From contig NC_135141.1 of the NCBI RefSeq assembly GCF_051014445.1, positions 248,001 to 312,000 of the forward strand: a stretch of DNA of 64,000 bases, written 5' to 3'. Under the pieces are notes generated by a model. It had not been told where the DNA came from and searched no databases. It was given only the letters and a program-made list of their open reading frames with translations. The translations under genes were made by a program, and so were the position numbers. Below are positions 7,695 through 23,500 of this stretch, in pieces. The DNA comes from Colletes latitarsis. Its lineage: Eukaryota > Arthropoda > Insecta > Hymenoptera > Colletidae. Positions within the stretch are counted from its first letter, which is position 1; every line of letters begins with the position of its first letter.

Positions 7695-9466
7695 GAATAA
7701 AGTTATTTAAGAAGTTTATGCAGAAAATTTCACGTGAAAAATTTATTTTCTTAGAAAAGTACAACGTAGAACTACTATATATGATATGTTGTTTGTTTAT
7801 AAAATCATCAATAACTACGTATAAATATGGAATTATTCTATATTCTAACATTTTTCAATAATTGTATTAACCATATATCCAAGCTAACCAGTTTAGCCAG
7901 CATATGGACTTCTTTAACAGTTCTCCGTATTCCTTCAAATAGCATGTCATTAGTGTTGTACGCACTGCATCTCATATTATACGCAATTAATGTGACTTTT
8001 ATACATATTATGCAACTGTATTATATCAACAAAGGGTGTAGAAACCCGTAAATAAATAAATAAATAAAGAAGTATTAAAAAGAGGGTAACGTGGAACTTG
8101 AAATGATTTTTTAGTTATTTTCTTTGGATATTAAAGTAGATTTCATTGGATGTAAGAGTAGATGTAATTGGACAGTTAAGTATTTTTTATTATACTGTTA
8201 AAGCAATGTGTTTTAAGGGGAGGAGGTTTAAACACCTCGCCTAACCTAACCTCGTCCGGATCTCGAGGGAAGGAACGCTGGGCAAATGGAAAATAATCGG
8301 TGCAAGTTGAATTTATTTTCGCTTAGTCGCCTTATACGATTAAGCCGTTTATTTCTTCTTAAATTTTACTCTTAATTACAATAGATAGAAGAAAATAATT
8401 TTCTAATTTGTTGATGGCGACTTCGTTAAAAAGTAATTATTCCGTCGGTAAAATGCGCAAGATTTCGGGGGTAAAATGATTGTAATTGACCCCCGCAACC
8501 GCAAATAATTTTTCCAAAACGATTTGAATTGAATTTGTTTTCCCGTCGAACAACCGTTTTCACACCTTCTCGAATTTTTTTCTAGAAAGTGGGTAGGATT
8601 TCTGGGGTATGTCTAGTCACCAAAAATGATTGTAATTGACCCCCACAGCTAACAATATTTTTTTCAGAACGATTTGAAATATTTTAATTTCGTCGAAAAA
8701 TTTCACACCTTCTCGAATTTTTTTCTAGAAAGTGGGTAGGATTTCGAGGGTATGTGTCATTTGGTCACAATTACCAAAAATGATTGTAATTGACCCCCGC
8801 AACCGAAAATAATTTTTCCAAAACGATTTGAATTGAATTTTTTGTTTCTCTGTCACCTAATTAGATTTTCGGTAAGGAATTTTTTTCTCGAAAATGCGTA
8901 GGATCTCGGGGGTATGTGTAATGACCAAAAATTATTGCAATTTACCCTCACAACCGAAAATAATTTTTTTAGAACGATTTGAAAAATTTTTTACCTCTTG
9001 TTTTGTAGTTGTTCCTTCCGATCCATAGGATTTAAAAGATTTATGAAAAATCTTTTAAATGTTTCATATAAATCTTGGCAAGAATTAAATTTTCTGTAAA
9101 AAAAAATTAAATAAATTTGTTCTCTGCCTTCTCTAGAAAAGAAAAAATTAAATGAGATGAAATCTTATACATTACATGCTTACTTAAATCGCATTGAAAA
9201 CGAATACCACAAATGTTTCAGAATAATCTGCAAAATGGTCTCACTCGCAAAGGGTTAATTGAGAAATAAATGTTTGGTAATTGAAAACAGGTAAGCAGGT
9301 TATTAACCAGCTGTTTTTTTCGCTAAGACAAATTGAAAACTCGGTTCTAACAAGGAAAAGTTGGAATGGTACCCGGTTTTGGGTTAGGTTTTACTTTAAG
9401 ATATGTATTATTAAAGTTATTACAGGTACTATTTTCCGAAATAGAACTATATTCTATTCACCACTA

Positions 9467-9563
9467 ATCAGCGTGGCCGTGAGTGATAAGGTGTTTGCCT
9501 GCAAGTTCGAGCTTCTTCTTTTGCTCTGCAGATTCGAACCCTGGTAGAAGAAATCTTTTTTTT
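9467..9563 (+). pseudogene. Ser-like tRNA relic, copy 2
   Basis: Identical by eye to the relic at 1773-1869. Confidence 0.58.
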
Positions 9564-11694
9564 ATTTTTTCAATCATATTTTCGTACAATCAAGTACACA
9601 TAACATGTGACATTATATTTTTGTATGCCCTTCGAATATTTCTTTTTTTTTAAGTTGAATTTAACCAAAATTACATTTATAACATAATATGTTATTTTCA
9701 ATGTACGAAGTACATGAATCTGAAAAATGATGGTACTTTTCGTAAAAACAGTCAAAACATAAAAATTTCAAGCACCACGTGCATCTAACGAAAGTTCTGT
9801 TTTCACAGAAATTACAGAAATTATTTTCTATTTAATGATGATGATGGTGGAATGGAATGACCGCTTCATTTACATTGATAAAATGTGAACGATTTTCGGA
9901 TAGTCGTACCTCGTACTTTTTACCTTATACTTGAGGTAAAAAGGGGTATAACCGGGTAAAACAGTTTTATGACATTACCTGCTAACTCATGTTACTGTTC
10001 TGATGAAAATGAAACGCTATGTTTTGTATTCGACTATGTCCTTTTAAAATTTTTAATCCAACCCATACTTTGTATTAAACTGGTAAACGGGATCACTTTT
10101 CTTTTGTGGTTTAAACGGTTTGGTGGTGCACGTTATTAATTTTGATGGATCGATACAATTATTTTTTTATGCAAAGTTAAGCCAAATCAAACTAGTTAAT
10201 ATATATTTAGTTCGTCATAACAAATTGATAATTATACGGTTATCTAAAAACATATCGAGGAAAATCATTATTAATTAATTTCTGCAACTATTAATTCTAC
10301 TACTAAGTTTTGTTTATGTTATAAAAATAAGATAATAACTCTTCTTATTGAAAAATCCCACAGCGTGCACGATACTGGCAAAGAGTGGATTCTCATTTTA
10401 ATTTATTAATTTTCAATCTTAAACTATTGATTTTGAAAAATCGTATTAATAATATACATATGTTACGCTCACATATAAGAATAATAATAAGAAAAAAATT
10501 TCTTTTTTTTTTCAATAATTAAAATATGATCAGGGGGTTTTAAAACCCATTTATTTTCGTAAAATAAATTTTACAAAATTTCTTTTTCAAACTACTTACG
10601 TACTTTGCTTATGTGCGCCTACATCGTCATGTGCGTCGGAAAGTAAAAATGCCTGGGCAGTCAGTCGAGAATCTCGACTCGAGATTCCAAATCGTATGCC
10701 GTTGACGGGAGGTCGGATTTCAGTTGTTAAGAGCGAGAAGGCAAATGTGAGCCTTTCTCTCTCGACTCTCACGAGGCGGTCCGAAATTACTTCGGGCAGC
10801 GTCAGTTTGCCTTTGTCGACTTTCCGAAACATTACGAGCTCACGTACGCGTGAGAGAGCACACTATGCCTTCGGTGCACTTCTGGCACCTCTGATTTCAG
10901 ACACTTCCTCTAAACCAATCAAAAAACTTTTCGAACAAAAGTTACACAGAAATGACAACACTTGACAAGAAATTGCAATAGTAGAAATTAGCAAAACAGT
11001 TTTTATTCAACAAAAAATCAAGGTCGTTTCAATTTTTTTTTAACAAAAATATATAATTTTAAATATATAATCGATTTGTTTGTTGTATCTTTGTATTCTC
11101 TTTAAAAAAAAAGTGTAAGAGGTCTTAGGTCGAAAATTGACTGGAATTCTTTAGAAGCTATGATTTTTCTTCCGAATTCCCATTCACGCGACACACTGTC
11201 TCCGCTCCGCCGCCCCCGGAGGAGGATTAAACTTCATTAAATAAACGAAATACAGTTTGAAACCCTCCTATAACACGGTAGATCGGTTCCTATAAAATGC
11301 CGTGTTGTCTGAAACCGTGTTATATGAGACCTAACCCAGAGCCAGTTCACTCGAAAAGGGAGGGGAGTTATGGTCCGAAAACTTATTAAAAACGAATATT
11401 TTTTTTTAATTCAATGACAGAATTTACCACACAGTATTTGTTTAAATAAGTAATATATTTAACATAACAGGAAATAATTAAATAAATATGAATGAGCGCA
11501 AGCAGGCTGTTGCAGCTCGTAATGCAAATCAAAACGTAACATACGAGAAACGTCGCGAGAAGGCGTCCCCAAGACGAAAGAAACAAAACCGTCAACGATG
11601 TGAATGACGCGCATCTCAACGACCCATTTTATATCAAACACATATAGATCGCTTTCTCACATTCTACATAAGCAATTTAATTTTTCTATGTATA

Positions 11695-12909
11695 CAGGGT
11701 GTTCGACCACCCCTGGGAAAAATTTTAATGGGAGATTCTAGAGGCCAAAATAAGACGAAAATCAAGAATACCAATTTGTTGATGGAGGCTTCGTTAAAAC
11801 GTTATTAACAATTAAATTAAAAAATTTCAAATCGTTTTGGAAAAATTATTTTCGGTTGCCAATTCGGGGGTCAAGTACAATCATTTTTTATGAATACACA
11901 TATCCCCGACAATCCTACCCTCCTTCGAGAAAAAAAGTTCGGGTAGGTGGTGAAATTTCTCGGCGAAAAAAAAAATTTTTCAAATCGTTCTAAAAAAATT
12001 ATTTCCGATTGCAAGGGTCGATTATAATCATTTTTTATGAATAGATATACCCCGGAAATCCTACCCAGTTTGGAGAAAAAAATTCGAGAAGGTGTGAAAT
12101 TTTTCAACAAAATTAAAAAATTTTAAATCGTTCTAAAAAAATTATTTCTGATTGCAGGGACCAATTATAATAATTTTTGGTCGATAGACATACCCTCGAA
12201 ATCGTAACCATTTTCGAGAAAAAAATTCCTTACCGAAAATATAATTTCAGGCGAAAAATGCTTCCCGTAAATTTTATGTTTGAATCTTTAAAACACCATA
12301 ACTTCTGAACGGATTGGACGATTTTAATGTTAAAAAAGCCAAACGCCGCGTATTTTAGTGTAGAATATGTAACAATTGTAAAAATATTGGAAAGGTTGTT
12401 CCTTGGCCCCGTAATGTTAGAAAACCCCCATAAAAATGGTCCAATTTTCAACTTAGATAGCCATAACTCCTATAATAGTGAATATATTTCAATGAAACTT
12501 TTTTCTCAAGTAGAGCCCATAGGTACCTACAAAAAAGTATTAAACAACTTTTCTGTAGGACGTCAAGCGAAATTATTAAAAATCAAAAACGAATTTTTAA
12601 GAAAAATCAACAGGGGATAGGTAGGTAGGTAGGTAGGTGCCTAAATTTTGTCGGCGAAATTGAAAAGTTTCAAATCGTTCTGGAAAAATTATTTTCGGTT
12701 GCGGAGGTAAATTATAATCATTTTCGGTGAATAGACATACTCCCGAAATCTTACCCACTTTCGAGAAAAAATTCAGTATTGGCGGAACTTTAAACGTTAA
12801 TAACTTTTTAACGAAGCCACCATCAACAAATTGGTATTCTTGATTTTCGTCTTATTTTGGCCTCTAGAATCTCCCATTAATATTTTTCCCAAGGGTGGCC
12901 GAACACCCT
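11695..12909. mobile_element. Palindromic TA-flanked element, copy 2
   Basis: Same structure as at 4003-5217; type A right end without the terminal G. Confidence 0.85.
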
Positions 12910-15900
12910 TATATATATGTATGTATGTATGTATGTATAACAGAAAACAAAAAAACAAAAAAACACAAAAAATATTATTTTAATTTAACGCAACCTTAAT
13001 TTAATAAATTATAATTTCTAATAATATATTTTTTCATGTAAAGCCACTATATTTCTTTCATTGTTCTTTCGCGTCATTACTTTAAGGTAATTTAGGTTTT
13101 AAATATGTTAAGCAAAAATCATGTTATCCAGTGCTGTACAAAGTTTTATGTTTTCGCAATTTTCTTATCGTGTTAGAGCGAAAGCGTGTTATAGGGGATA
13201 TGATGCCGTGTTGTAGGGGACAAGCATCCCTGTATAGGGAAATTCTCTTTTACAAATGTCGACGGAATCCCGACGTAACACCTGTATCCACGAGTTGTTA
13301 TTAATGAAGTTGAAGGTAGACGATCAACCAAGATTCACACGTAACCAGTCTTCCGAATTCAAGGACACTTCAATTTGGCGACAAGCATGGGATGCTGCTC
13401 ACGAAATACACGAAACTTTCGTCGTGAGAGTAGCACGTGAAATTTACTTACATAACCTAAATCGAGCACGTACTCTACCTCACTTACGGGCACGAACGTA
13501 AGGCGATTTATACAGTCGATATCGCCGATTTTTACAAAAGGTAAGTTTTAACATTTAAGTAAACAAAGCCTCTGTAAGTTTTATTTTCCATACTTCAAAA
13601 GTAAAAATAAATGCATGAAAAAAGAAAAAAACGTTCTTGACAAGTCCTATAAAATACTTGAGTTCAGTTTGTTCATAATTCATCGGTAAAAGAATCTAAC
13701 TCTATAACAATCCGATACACAAGATATAAAGTCAGTTTCTCCTTTCATTATTAGATGCGTTGACTTTAATTTTATAAATTATGATGATAAGTATGATGAT
13801 TTTACAGAAAGAGTTTATTTTTAATATTAAAGATTTCCTATATAAAGACAAGAAGGATATTTTTACCAATATCTATCTATCTATCTTAATATTCTTCACC
13901 CACTTGGCCCACTTACTTTAACGAGTCTGAGTAAATCATCAGTACTATCAGTACTATCATTTATTAATAAAAATAATAGTTGGATAACATAGAACTTAAT
14001 ATTATTAGTCACACCACTAATAAAATGAATCTGCGATTCCATATCCAAAGATATAGTATAAGCTAGAAAATTCAGATTATTCAAGTTACTTCTATCACTC
14101 GTCAAATTTTTTATGAAATTCTATGCTAATTCATGCTCTTTAAAATATAATTATAATCTACTGGGACTTTTAGTTAACTTATGTTTTAATGAATCAATAA
14201 TCAAAGTATCTATAATTAATATTAAAATCAAATAAGAGTAGTCGAAATAGTATTAATATTTACTATCAGTCTCTGATATTTAAATTTTATTAAATATTTT
14301 AAATCTGTTATCACCTTGTTCAAATAATTTATTACTAGCTTTGATAAAATAGATTTTGGGATGGATTTTTTAAGAATGGAATAAAAGGAATTCAGTTGTG
14401 AATTTTTATGAGGAATAAAGGGATATTATTATACTATCAACATGTATATCGTTCTTTAACTTGCCCATTTAGATATTTATATACTTGTATAAATATAAAC
14501 CCACACTAAAATCATGTAAATATCTAAATCATTTTTAAATCTATGATTTGGAAAATTTTAGGGACTTGGAACTTAATTAATCTTTTATCTTACAGTTTTA
14601 TCACACTTTAGAAGATAAAAATCATAATAATAATTTAATTTATTTTGCATAAAAACAGTCCTCTTCGTGCCTTTATATTTTCATTTTCTATGACCAAAAA
14701 TTCGAAATTCGTTTCATTTTTACAAAAAAAGTGATTGGGATGTCCCCCAATCACTTATAAGTATCATTTGTCGATTATCTTAAATATCTTATTATATTTT
14801 TTCTATACTAAATTTTCAAACCTCTTTACCTTGATATCTTCTTTTTCATGTAATTTGAATACTTTTCTAAAGTAATCTTTTGTAAAATGTTCTGTTAATC
14901 TAAATTATCTAATAAATCTATATCAGAATTAGTTAATTCTGTTGTAAGATAAGTGAAAAATCAATGAAGACGAAGTTGCCAATATCAATTAAGTCAACTA
15001 CTTTTGGTAATACATTTGGTTAAACATTCTTTCTTATTTTTTATCTCTGAATTTCGAGATTACACAGATTAAAAAAATTTGTCTCTCTTTATTATTGTAT
15101 CTATTTTTTCAGAGGGTAAATAGGTTCGTCATCCCCTTCTTCATTTGGCTTATCTTCATTTTCTTTCTTTCTTTCTCTATTTGAAATTTGAAAAGTCTAT
15201 CCTTCTTTTATTAACTTAACCCAGACCTAACCAGACCACAATTCATCTTTCATATATTACTTCTAAATTCTTTCTTATTAATACTTTTCTGTATTAAAAA
15301 GTAAGTAGTCTTTCATGTGATGCTTATTCAACATTCTTACTACAGCTTGGTGTTGTTGTTGTTTCTTTTTTTTACCAAGAATAAAGTTATTTAAGAAGTT
15401 TATGCAGAAAATTTCACGTGAAAAATTTATTTTCTTAGAAAAGTACAACGTAGAACTACTATATATGATATGTTGTTTGTTTATAAAATCATCAATAACT
15501 ACGTATAAATATGGAATTATTCTATATTCTAACATTTTTCAATAATTGTATTAACCATATATCCAAGCTAACCAGTTTAGCCAGCATATGGACTTCTTTA
15601 ACAGTTCTCCGTATTCCTTCAAATAGCATGTCATTAGTGTTGTACGCACTGCATCTCATATTATACGCAATTAATGTGACTTTTATACATATTATGCAAC
15701 TGTATTATATCAACAAAGGGTGTAGAAACCCGTAAATAAATAAATAAATAAAGAAGTATTAAAAAGAGGGTAACGTGGAACTTGAAATGATTTTTTAGTT
15801 ATTTTCTTTGGATATTAAAGTAGATTTCATTGGATGTAAGAGTAGATGTAATTGGACAGTTAAGTATTTTTTATTATACTGTTAAAGCAATGTGTTTTAA

Positions 15901-17150
15901 GGGGAGGAGGTTTAAACACCTCGCCTAACCTAACCTCGTCCGGATCTCGAGGGAAGGAACGCTGGGCAAATGGAAAATAATCGGTGCAAGTTGAATTTAT
16001 TTTCGCTTAGTCGCCTTATACGATTAAGCCGTTTATTTCTTCTTAAATTTTACTCTTAATTACAATAGATAGAAGAAAATAATTTTCTAATTTGTTGATG
16101 GCGACTTCGTTAAAAAGTAATTATTCCGTCGGTAAAATGCGCAAGATTTCGGGGGTAAAATGATTGTAATTGACCCCCGCAACCGCAAATAATTTTTCCA
16201 AAACGATTTGAATTGAATTTGTTTTCCCGTCGAACAACCGTTTTCACACCTTCTCGAATTTTTTTCTAGAAAGTGGGTAGGATTTCTGGGGTATGTCTAG
16301 TCACCAAAAATGATTGTAATTGACCCCCACAGCTAACAATATTTTTTTCAGAACGATTTGAAATATTTTAATTTCGTCGAAAAATTTCACACCTTCTCGA
16401 ATTTTTTTCTAGAAAGTGGGTAGGATTTCGAGGGTATGTGTCATTTGGTCACAATTACCAAAAATGATTGTAATTGACCCCCGCAACCGAAAATAATTTT
16501 TCCAAAACGATTTGAATTGAATTTTTTGTTTCTCTGTCACCTAATTAGATTTTCGGTAAGGAATTTTTTTCTCGAAAATGCGTAGGATCTCGGGGGTATG
16601 TGTAATGACCAAAAATTATTGCAATTTACCCTCACAACCGAAAATAATTTTTTTAGAACGATTTGAAAAATTTTTTACCTCTTGTTTTGTAGTTGTTCCT
16701 TCCGATCCATAGGATTTAAAAGATTTATGAAAAATCTTTTAAATGTTTCATATAAATCTTGGCAAGAATTAAATTTTCTGTAAAAAAAAATTAAATAAAT
16801 TTGTTCTCTGCCTTCTCTAGAAAAGAAAAAATTAAATGAGATGAAATCTTATACATTACATGCTTACTTAAATCGCATTGAAAACGAATACCACAAATGT
16901 TTCAGAATAATCTGCAAAATGGTCTCACTCGCAAAGGGTTAATTGAGAAATAAATGTTTGGTAATTGAAAACAGGTAAGCAGGTTATTAACCAGCTGTTT
17001 TTTTCGCTAAGACAAATTGAAAACTCGGTTCTAACAAGGAAAAGTTGGAATGGTACCCGGTTTTGGGTTAGGTTTTACTTTAAGATATGTATTATTAAAG
17101 TTATTACAGGTACTATTTTCCGAAATAGAACTATATTCTATTCACCACTA

Positions 17151-17247
17151 ATCAGCGTGGCCGTGAGTGATAAGGTGTTTGCCTGCAAGTTCGAGCTTCT
17201 TCTTTTGCTCTGCAGATTCGAACCCTGGTAGAAGAAATCTTTTTTTT
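17151..17247 (+). pseudogene. Ser-like tRNA relic, copy 3
   Basis: Identical by eye to the relic at 1773-1869. Confidence 0.58.
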
Positions 17248-19378
17248 ATTTTTTCAATCATATTTTCGTACAATCAAGTACACATAACATGTGACATTAT
17301 ATTTTTGTATGCCCTTCGAATATTTCTTTTTTTTTAAGTTGAATTTAACCAAAATTACATTTATAACATAATATGTTATTTTCAATGTACGAAGTACATG
17401 AATCTGAAAAATGATGGTACTTTTCGTAAAAACAGTCAAAACATAAAAATTTCAAGCACCACGTGCATCTAACGAAAGTTCTGTTTTCACAGAAATTACA
17501 GAAATTATTTTCTATTTAATGATGATGATGGTGGAATGGAATGACCGCTTCATTTACATTGATAAAATGTGAACGATTTTCGGATAGTCGTACCTCGTAC
17601 TTTTTACCTTATACTTGAGGTAAAAAGGGGTATAACCGGGTAAAACAGTTTTATGACATTACCTGCTAACTCATGTTACTGTTCTGATGAAAATGAAACG
17701 CTATGTTTTGTATTCGACTATGTCCTTTTAAAATTTTTAATCCAACCCATACTTTGTATTAAACTGGTAAACGGGATCACTTTTCTTTTGTGGTTTAAAC
17801 GGTTTGGTGGTGCACGTTATTAATTTTGATGGATCGATACAATTATTTTTTTATGCAAAGTTAAGCCAAATCAAACTAGTTAATATATATTTAGTTCGTC
17901 ATAACAAATTGATAATTATACGGTTATCTAAAAACATATCGAGGAAAATCATTATTAATTAATTTCTGCAACTATTAATTCTACTACTAAGTTTTGTTTA
18001 TGTTATAAAAATAAGATAATAACTCTTCTTATTGAAAAATCCCACAGCGTGCACGATACTGGCAAAGAGTGGATTCTCATTTTAATTTATTAATTTTCAA
18101 TCTTAAACTATTGATTTTGAAAAATCGTATTAATAATATACATATGTTACGCTCACATATAAGAATAATAATAAGAAAAAAATTTCTTTTTTTTTTCAAT
18201 AATTAAAATATGATCAGGGGGTTTTAAAACCCATTTATTTTCGTAAAATAAATTTTACAAAATTTCTTTTTCAAACTACTTACGTACTTTGCTTATGTGC
18301 GCCTACATCGTCATGTGCGTCGGAAAGTAAAAATGCCTGGGCAGTCAGTCGAGAATCTCGACTCGAGATTCCAAATCGTATGCCGTTGACGGGAGGTCGG
18401 ATTTCAGTTGTTAAGAGCGAGAAGGCAAATGTGAGCCTTTCTCTCTCGACTCTCACGAGGCGGTCCGAAATTACTTCGGGCAGCGTCAGTTTGCCTTTGT
18501 CGACTTTCCGAAACATTACGAGCTCACGTACGCGTGAGAGAGCACACTATGCCTTCGGTGCACTTCTGGCACCTCTGATTTCAGACACTTCCTCTAAACC
18601 AATCAAAAAACTTTTCGAACAAAAGTTACACAGAAATGACAACACTTGACAAGAAATTGCAATAGTAGAAATTAGCAAAACAGTTTTTATTCAACAAAAA
18701 ATCAAGGTCGTTTCAATTTTTTTTTAACAAAAATATATAATTTTAAATATATAATCGATTTGTTTGTTGTATCTTTGTATTCTCTTTAAAAAAAAAGTGT
18801 AAGAGGTCTTAGGTCGAAAATTGACTGGAATTCTTTAGAAGCTATGATTTTTCTTCCGAATTCCCATTCACGCGACACACTGTCTCCGCTCCGCCGCCCC
18901 CGGAGGAGGATTAAACTTCATTAAATAAACGAAATACAGTTTGAAACCCTCCTATAACACGGTAGATCGGTTCCTATAAAATGCCGTGTTGTCTGAAACC
19001 GTGTTATATGAGACCTAACCCAGAGCCAGTTCACTCGAAAAGGGAGGGGAGTTATGGTCCGAAAACTTATTAAAAACGAATATTTTTTTTTAATTCAATG
19101 ACAGAATTTACCACACAGTATTTGTTTAAATAAGTAATATATTTAACATAACAGGAAATAATTAAATAAATATGAATGAGCGCAAGCAGGCTGTTGCAGC
19201 TCGTAATGCAAATCAAAACGTAACATACGAGAAACGTCGCGAGAAGGCGTCCCCAAGACGAAAGAAACAAAACCGTCAACGATGTGAATGACGCGCATCT
19301 CAACGACCCATTTTATATCAAACACATATAGATCGCTTTCTCACATTCTACATAAGCAATTTAATTTTTCTATGTATA

Positions 19379-20593
19379 CAGGGTGTTCGACCACCCCTGG
19401 GAAAAATTTTAATGGGAGATTCTAGAGGCCAAAATAAGACGAAAATCAAGAATACCAATTTGTTGATGGAGGCTTCGTTAAAACGTTATTAACAATTAAA
19501 TTAAAAAATTTCAAATCGTTTTGGAAAAATTATTTTCGGTTGCCAATTCGGGGGTCAAGTACAATCATTTTTTATGAATACACATATCCCCGACAATCCT
19601 ACCCTCCTTCGAGAAAAAAAGTTCGGGTAGGTGGTGAAATTTCTCGGCGAAAAAAAAAATTTTTCAAATCGTTCTAAAAAAATTATTTCCGATTGCAAGG
19701 GTCGATTATAATCATTTTTTATGAATAGATATACCCCGGAAATCCTACCCAGTTTGGAGAAAAAAATTCGAGAAGGTGTGAAATTTTTCAACAAAATTAA
19801 AAAATTTTAAATCGTTCTAAAAAAATTATTTCTGATTGCAGGGACCAATTATAATAATTTTTGGTCGATAGACATACCCTCGAAATCGTAACCATTTTCG
19901 AGAAAAAAATTCCTTACCGAAAATATAATTTCAGGCGAAAAATGCTTCCCGTAAATTTTATGTTTGAATCTTTAAAACACCATAACTTCTGAACGGATTG
20001 GACGATTTTAATGTTAAAAAAGCCAAACGCCGCGTATTTTAGTGTAGAATATGTAACAATTGTAAAAATATTGGAAAGGTTGTTCCTTGGCCCCGTAATG
20101 TTAGAAAACCCCCATAAAAATGGTCCAATTTTCAACTTAGATAGCCATAACTCCTATAATAGTGAATATATTTCAATGAAACTTTTTTCTCAAGTAGAGC
20201 CCATAGGTACCTACAAAAAAGTATTAAACAACTTTTCTGTAGGACGTCAAGCGAAATTATTAAAAATCAAAAACGAATTTTTAAGAAAAATCAACAGGGG
20301 ATAGGTAGGTAGGTAGGTAGGTGCCTAAATTTTGTCGGCGAAATTGAAAAGTTTCAAATCGTTCTGGAAAAATTATTTTCGGTTGCGGAGGTAAATTATA
20401 ATCATTTTCGGTGAATAGACATACTCCCGAAATCTTACCCACTTTCGAGAAAAAATTCAGTATTGGCGGAACTTTAAACGTTAATAACTTTTTAACGAAG
20501 CCACCATCAACAAATTGGTATTCTTGATTTTCGTCTTATTTTGGCCTCTAGAATCTCCCATTAATATTTTTCCCAAGGGTGGCCGAACACCCT
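19379..20593. mobile_element. Palindromic TA-flanked element, copy 3
   Basis: Same structure as at 4003-5217; type A right end. Confidence 0.85.
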
Positions 20594-23500
20594 TATATAT
20601 ATGTATGTATGTATGTATGTATAACAGAAAACAAAAAAACAAAAAAACACAAAAAATATTATTTTAATTTAACGCAACCTTAATTTAATAAATTATAATT
20701 TCTAATAATATATTTTTTCATGTAAAGCCACTATATTTCTTTCATTGTTCTTTCGCGTCATTACTTTAAGGTAATTTAGGTTTTAAATATGTTAAGCAAA
20801 AATCATGTTATCCAGTGCTGTACAAAGTTTTATGTTTTCGCAATTTTCTTATCGTGTTAGAGCGAAAGCGTGTTATAGGGGATATGATGCCGTGTTGTAG
20901 GGGACAAGCATCCCTGTATAGGGAAATTCTCTTTTACAAATGTCGACGGAATCCCGACGTAACACCTGTATCCACGAGTTGTTATTAATGAAGTTGAAGG
21001 TAGACGATCAACCAAGATTCACACGTAACCAGTCTTCCGAATTCAAGGACACTTCAATTTGGCGACAAGCATGGGATGCTGCTCACGAAATACACGAAAC
21101 TTTCGTCGTGAGAGTAGCACGTGAAATTTACTTACATAACCTAAATCGAGCACGTACTCTACCTCACTTACGGGCACGAACGTAAGGCGATTTATACAGT
21201 CGATATCGCCGATTTTTACAAAAGGTAAGTTTTAACATTTAAGTAAACAAAGCCTCTGTAAGTTTTATTTTCCATACTTCAAAAGTAAAAATAAATGCAT
21301 GAAAAAAGAAAAAAACGTTCTTGACAAGTCCTATAAAATACTTGAGTTCAGTTTGTTCATAATTCATCGGTAAAAGAATCTAACTCTATAACAATCCGAT
21401 ACACAAGATATAAAGTCAGTTTCTCCTTTCATTATTAGATGCGTTGACTTTAATTTTATAAATTATGATGATAAGTATGATGATTTTACAGAAAGAGTTT
21501 ATTTTTAATATTAAAGATTTCCTATATAAAGACAAGAAGGATATTTTTACCAATATCTATCTATCTATCTTAATATTCTTCACCCACTTGGCCCACTTAC
21601 TTTAACGAGTCTGAGTAAATCATCAGTACTATCAGTACTATCATTTATTAATAAAAATAATAGTTGGATAACATAGAACTTAATATTATTAGTCACACCA
21701 CTAATAAAATGAATCTGCGATTCCATATCCAAAGATATAGTATAAGCTAGAAAATTCAGATTATTCAAGTTACTTCTATCACTCGTCAAATTTTTTATGA
21801 AATTCTATGCTAATTCATGCTCTTTAAAATATAATTATAATCTACTGGGACTTTTAGTTAACTTATGTTTTAATGAATCAATAATCAAAGTATCTATAAT
21901 TAATATTAAAATCAAATAAGAGTAGTCGAAATAGTATTAATATTTACTATCAGTCTCTGATATTTAAATTTTATTAAATATTTTAAATCTGTTATCACCT
22001 TGTTCAAATAATTTATTACTAGCTTTGATAAAATAGATTTTGGGATGGATTTTTTAAGAATGGAATAAAAGGAATTCAGTTGTGAATTTTTATGAGGAAT
22101 AAAGGGATATTATTATACTATCAACATGTATATCGTTCTTTAACTTGCCCATTTAGATATTTATATACTTGTATAAATATAAACCCACACTAAAATCATG
22201 TAAATATCTAAATCATTTTTAAATCTATGATTTGGAAAATTTTAGGGACTTGGAACTTAATTAATCTTTTATCTTACAGTTTTATCACACTTTAGAAGAT
22301 AAAAATCATAATAATAATTTAATTTATTTTGCATAAAAACAGTCCTCTTCGTGCCTTTATATTTTCATTTTCTATGACCAAAAATTCGAAATTCGTTTCA
22401 TTTTTACAAAAAAAGTGATTGGGATGTCCCCCAATCACTTATAAGTATCATTTGTCGATTATCTTAAATATCTTATTATATTTTTTCTATACTAAATTTT
22501 CAAACCTCTTTACCTTGATATCTTCTTTTTCATGTAATTTGAATACTTTTCTAAAGTAATCTTTTGTAAAATGTTCTGTTAATCTAAATTATCTAATAAA
22601 TCTATATCAGAATTAGTTAATTCTGTTGTAAGATAAGTGAAAAATCAATGAAGACGAAGTTGCCAATATCAATTAAGTCAACTACTTTTGGTAATACATT
22701 TGGTTAAACATTCTTTCTTATTTTTTATCTCTGAATTTCGAGATTACACAGATTAAAAAAATTTGTCTCTCTTTATTATTGTATCTATTTTTTCAGAGGG
22801 TAAATAGGTTCGTCATCCCCTTCTTCATTTGGCTTATCTTCATTTTCTTTCTTTCTTTCTCTATTTGAAATTTGAAAAGTCTATCCTTCTTTTATTAACT
22901 TAACCCAGACCTAACCAGACCACAATTCATCTTTCATATATTACTTCTAAATTCTTTCTTATTAATACTTTTCTGTATTAAAAAGTAAGTAGTCTTTCAT
23001 GTGATGCTTATTCAACATTCTTACTACAGCTTGGTGTTGTTGTTGTTTCTTTTTTTTACCAAGAATAAAGTTATTTAAGAAGTTTATGCAGAAAATTTCA
23101 CGTGAAAAATTTATTTTCTTAGAAAAGTACAACGTAGAACTACTATATATGATATGTTGTTTGTTTATAAAATCATCAATAACTACGTATAAATATGGAA
23201 TTATTCTATATTCTAACATTTTTCAATAATTGTATTAACCATATATCCAAGCTAACCAGTTTAGCCAGCATATGGACTTCTTTAACAGTTCTCCGTATTC
23301 CTTCAAATAGCATGTCATTAGTGTTGTACGCACTGCATCTCATATTATACGCAATTAATGTGACTTTTATACATATTATGCAACTGTATTATATCAACAA
23401 AGGGTGTAGAAACCCGTAAATAAATAAATAAATAAAGAAGTATTAAAAAGAGGGTAACGTGGAACTTGAAATGATTTTTTAGTTATTTTCTTTGGATATT

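Larger units (their letters stand above)
7695..15378 (+). repeat. Array copy 2 (type A)
   Basis: It is 7684 bp, with the 2-bp and 8-bp shortenings relative to copy 1. By eye it cannot be told apart from copies 3, 4 and 5 and has the same length, so these four look like one recently duplicated or homogenised block. Confidence 0.95.
15379..23062 (+). repeat. Array copy 3 (type A)
   Basis: It is 7684 bp, matching copies 2, 4 and 5 in length and at all marker sites inspected. Confidence 0.95.
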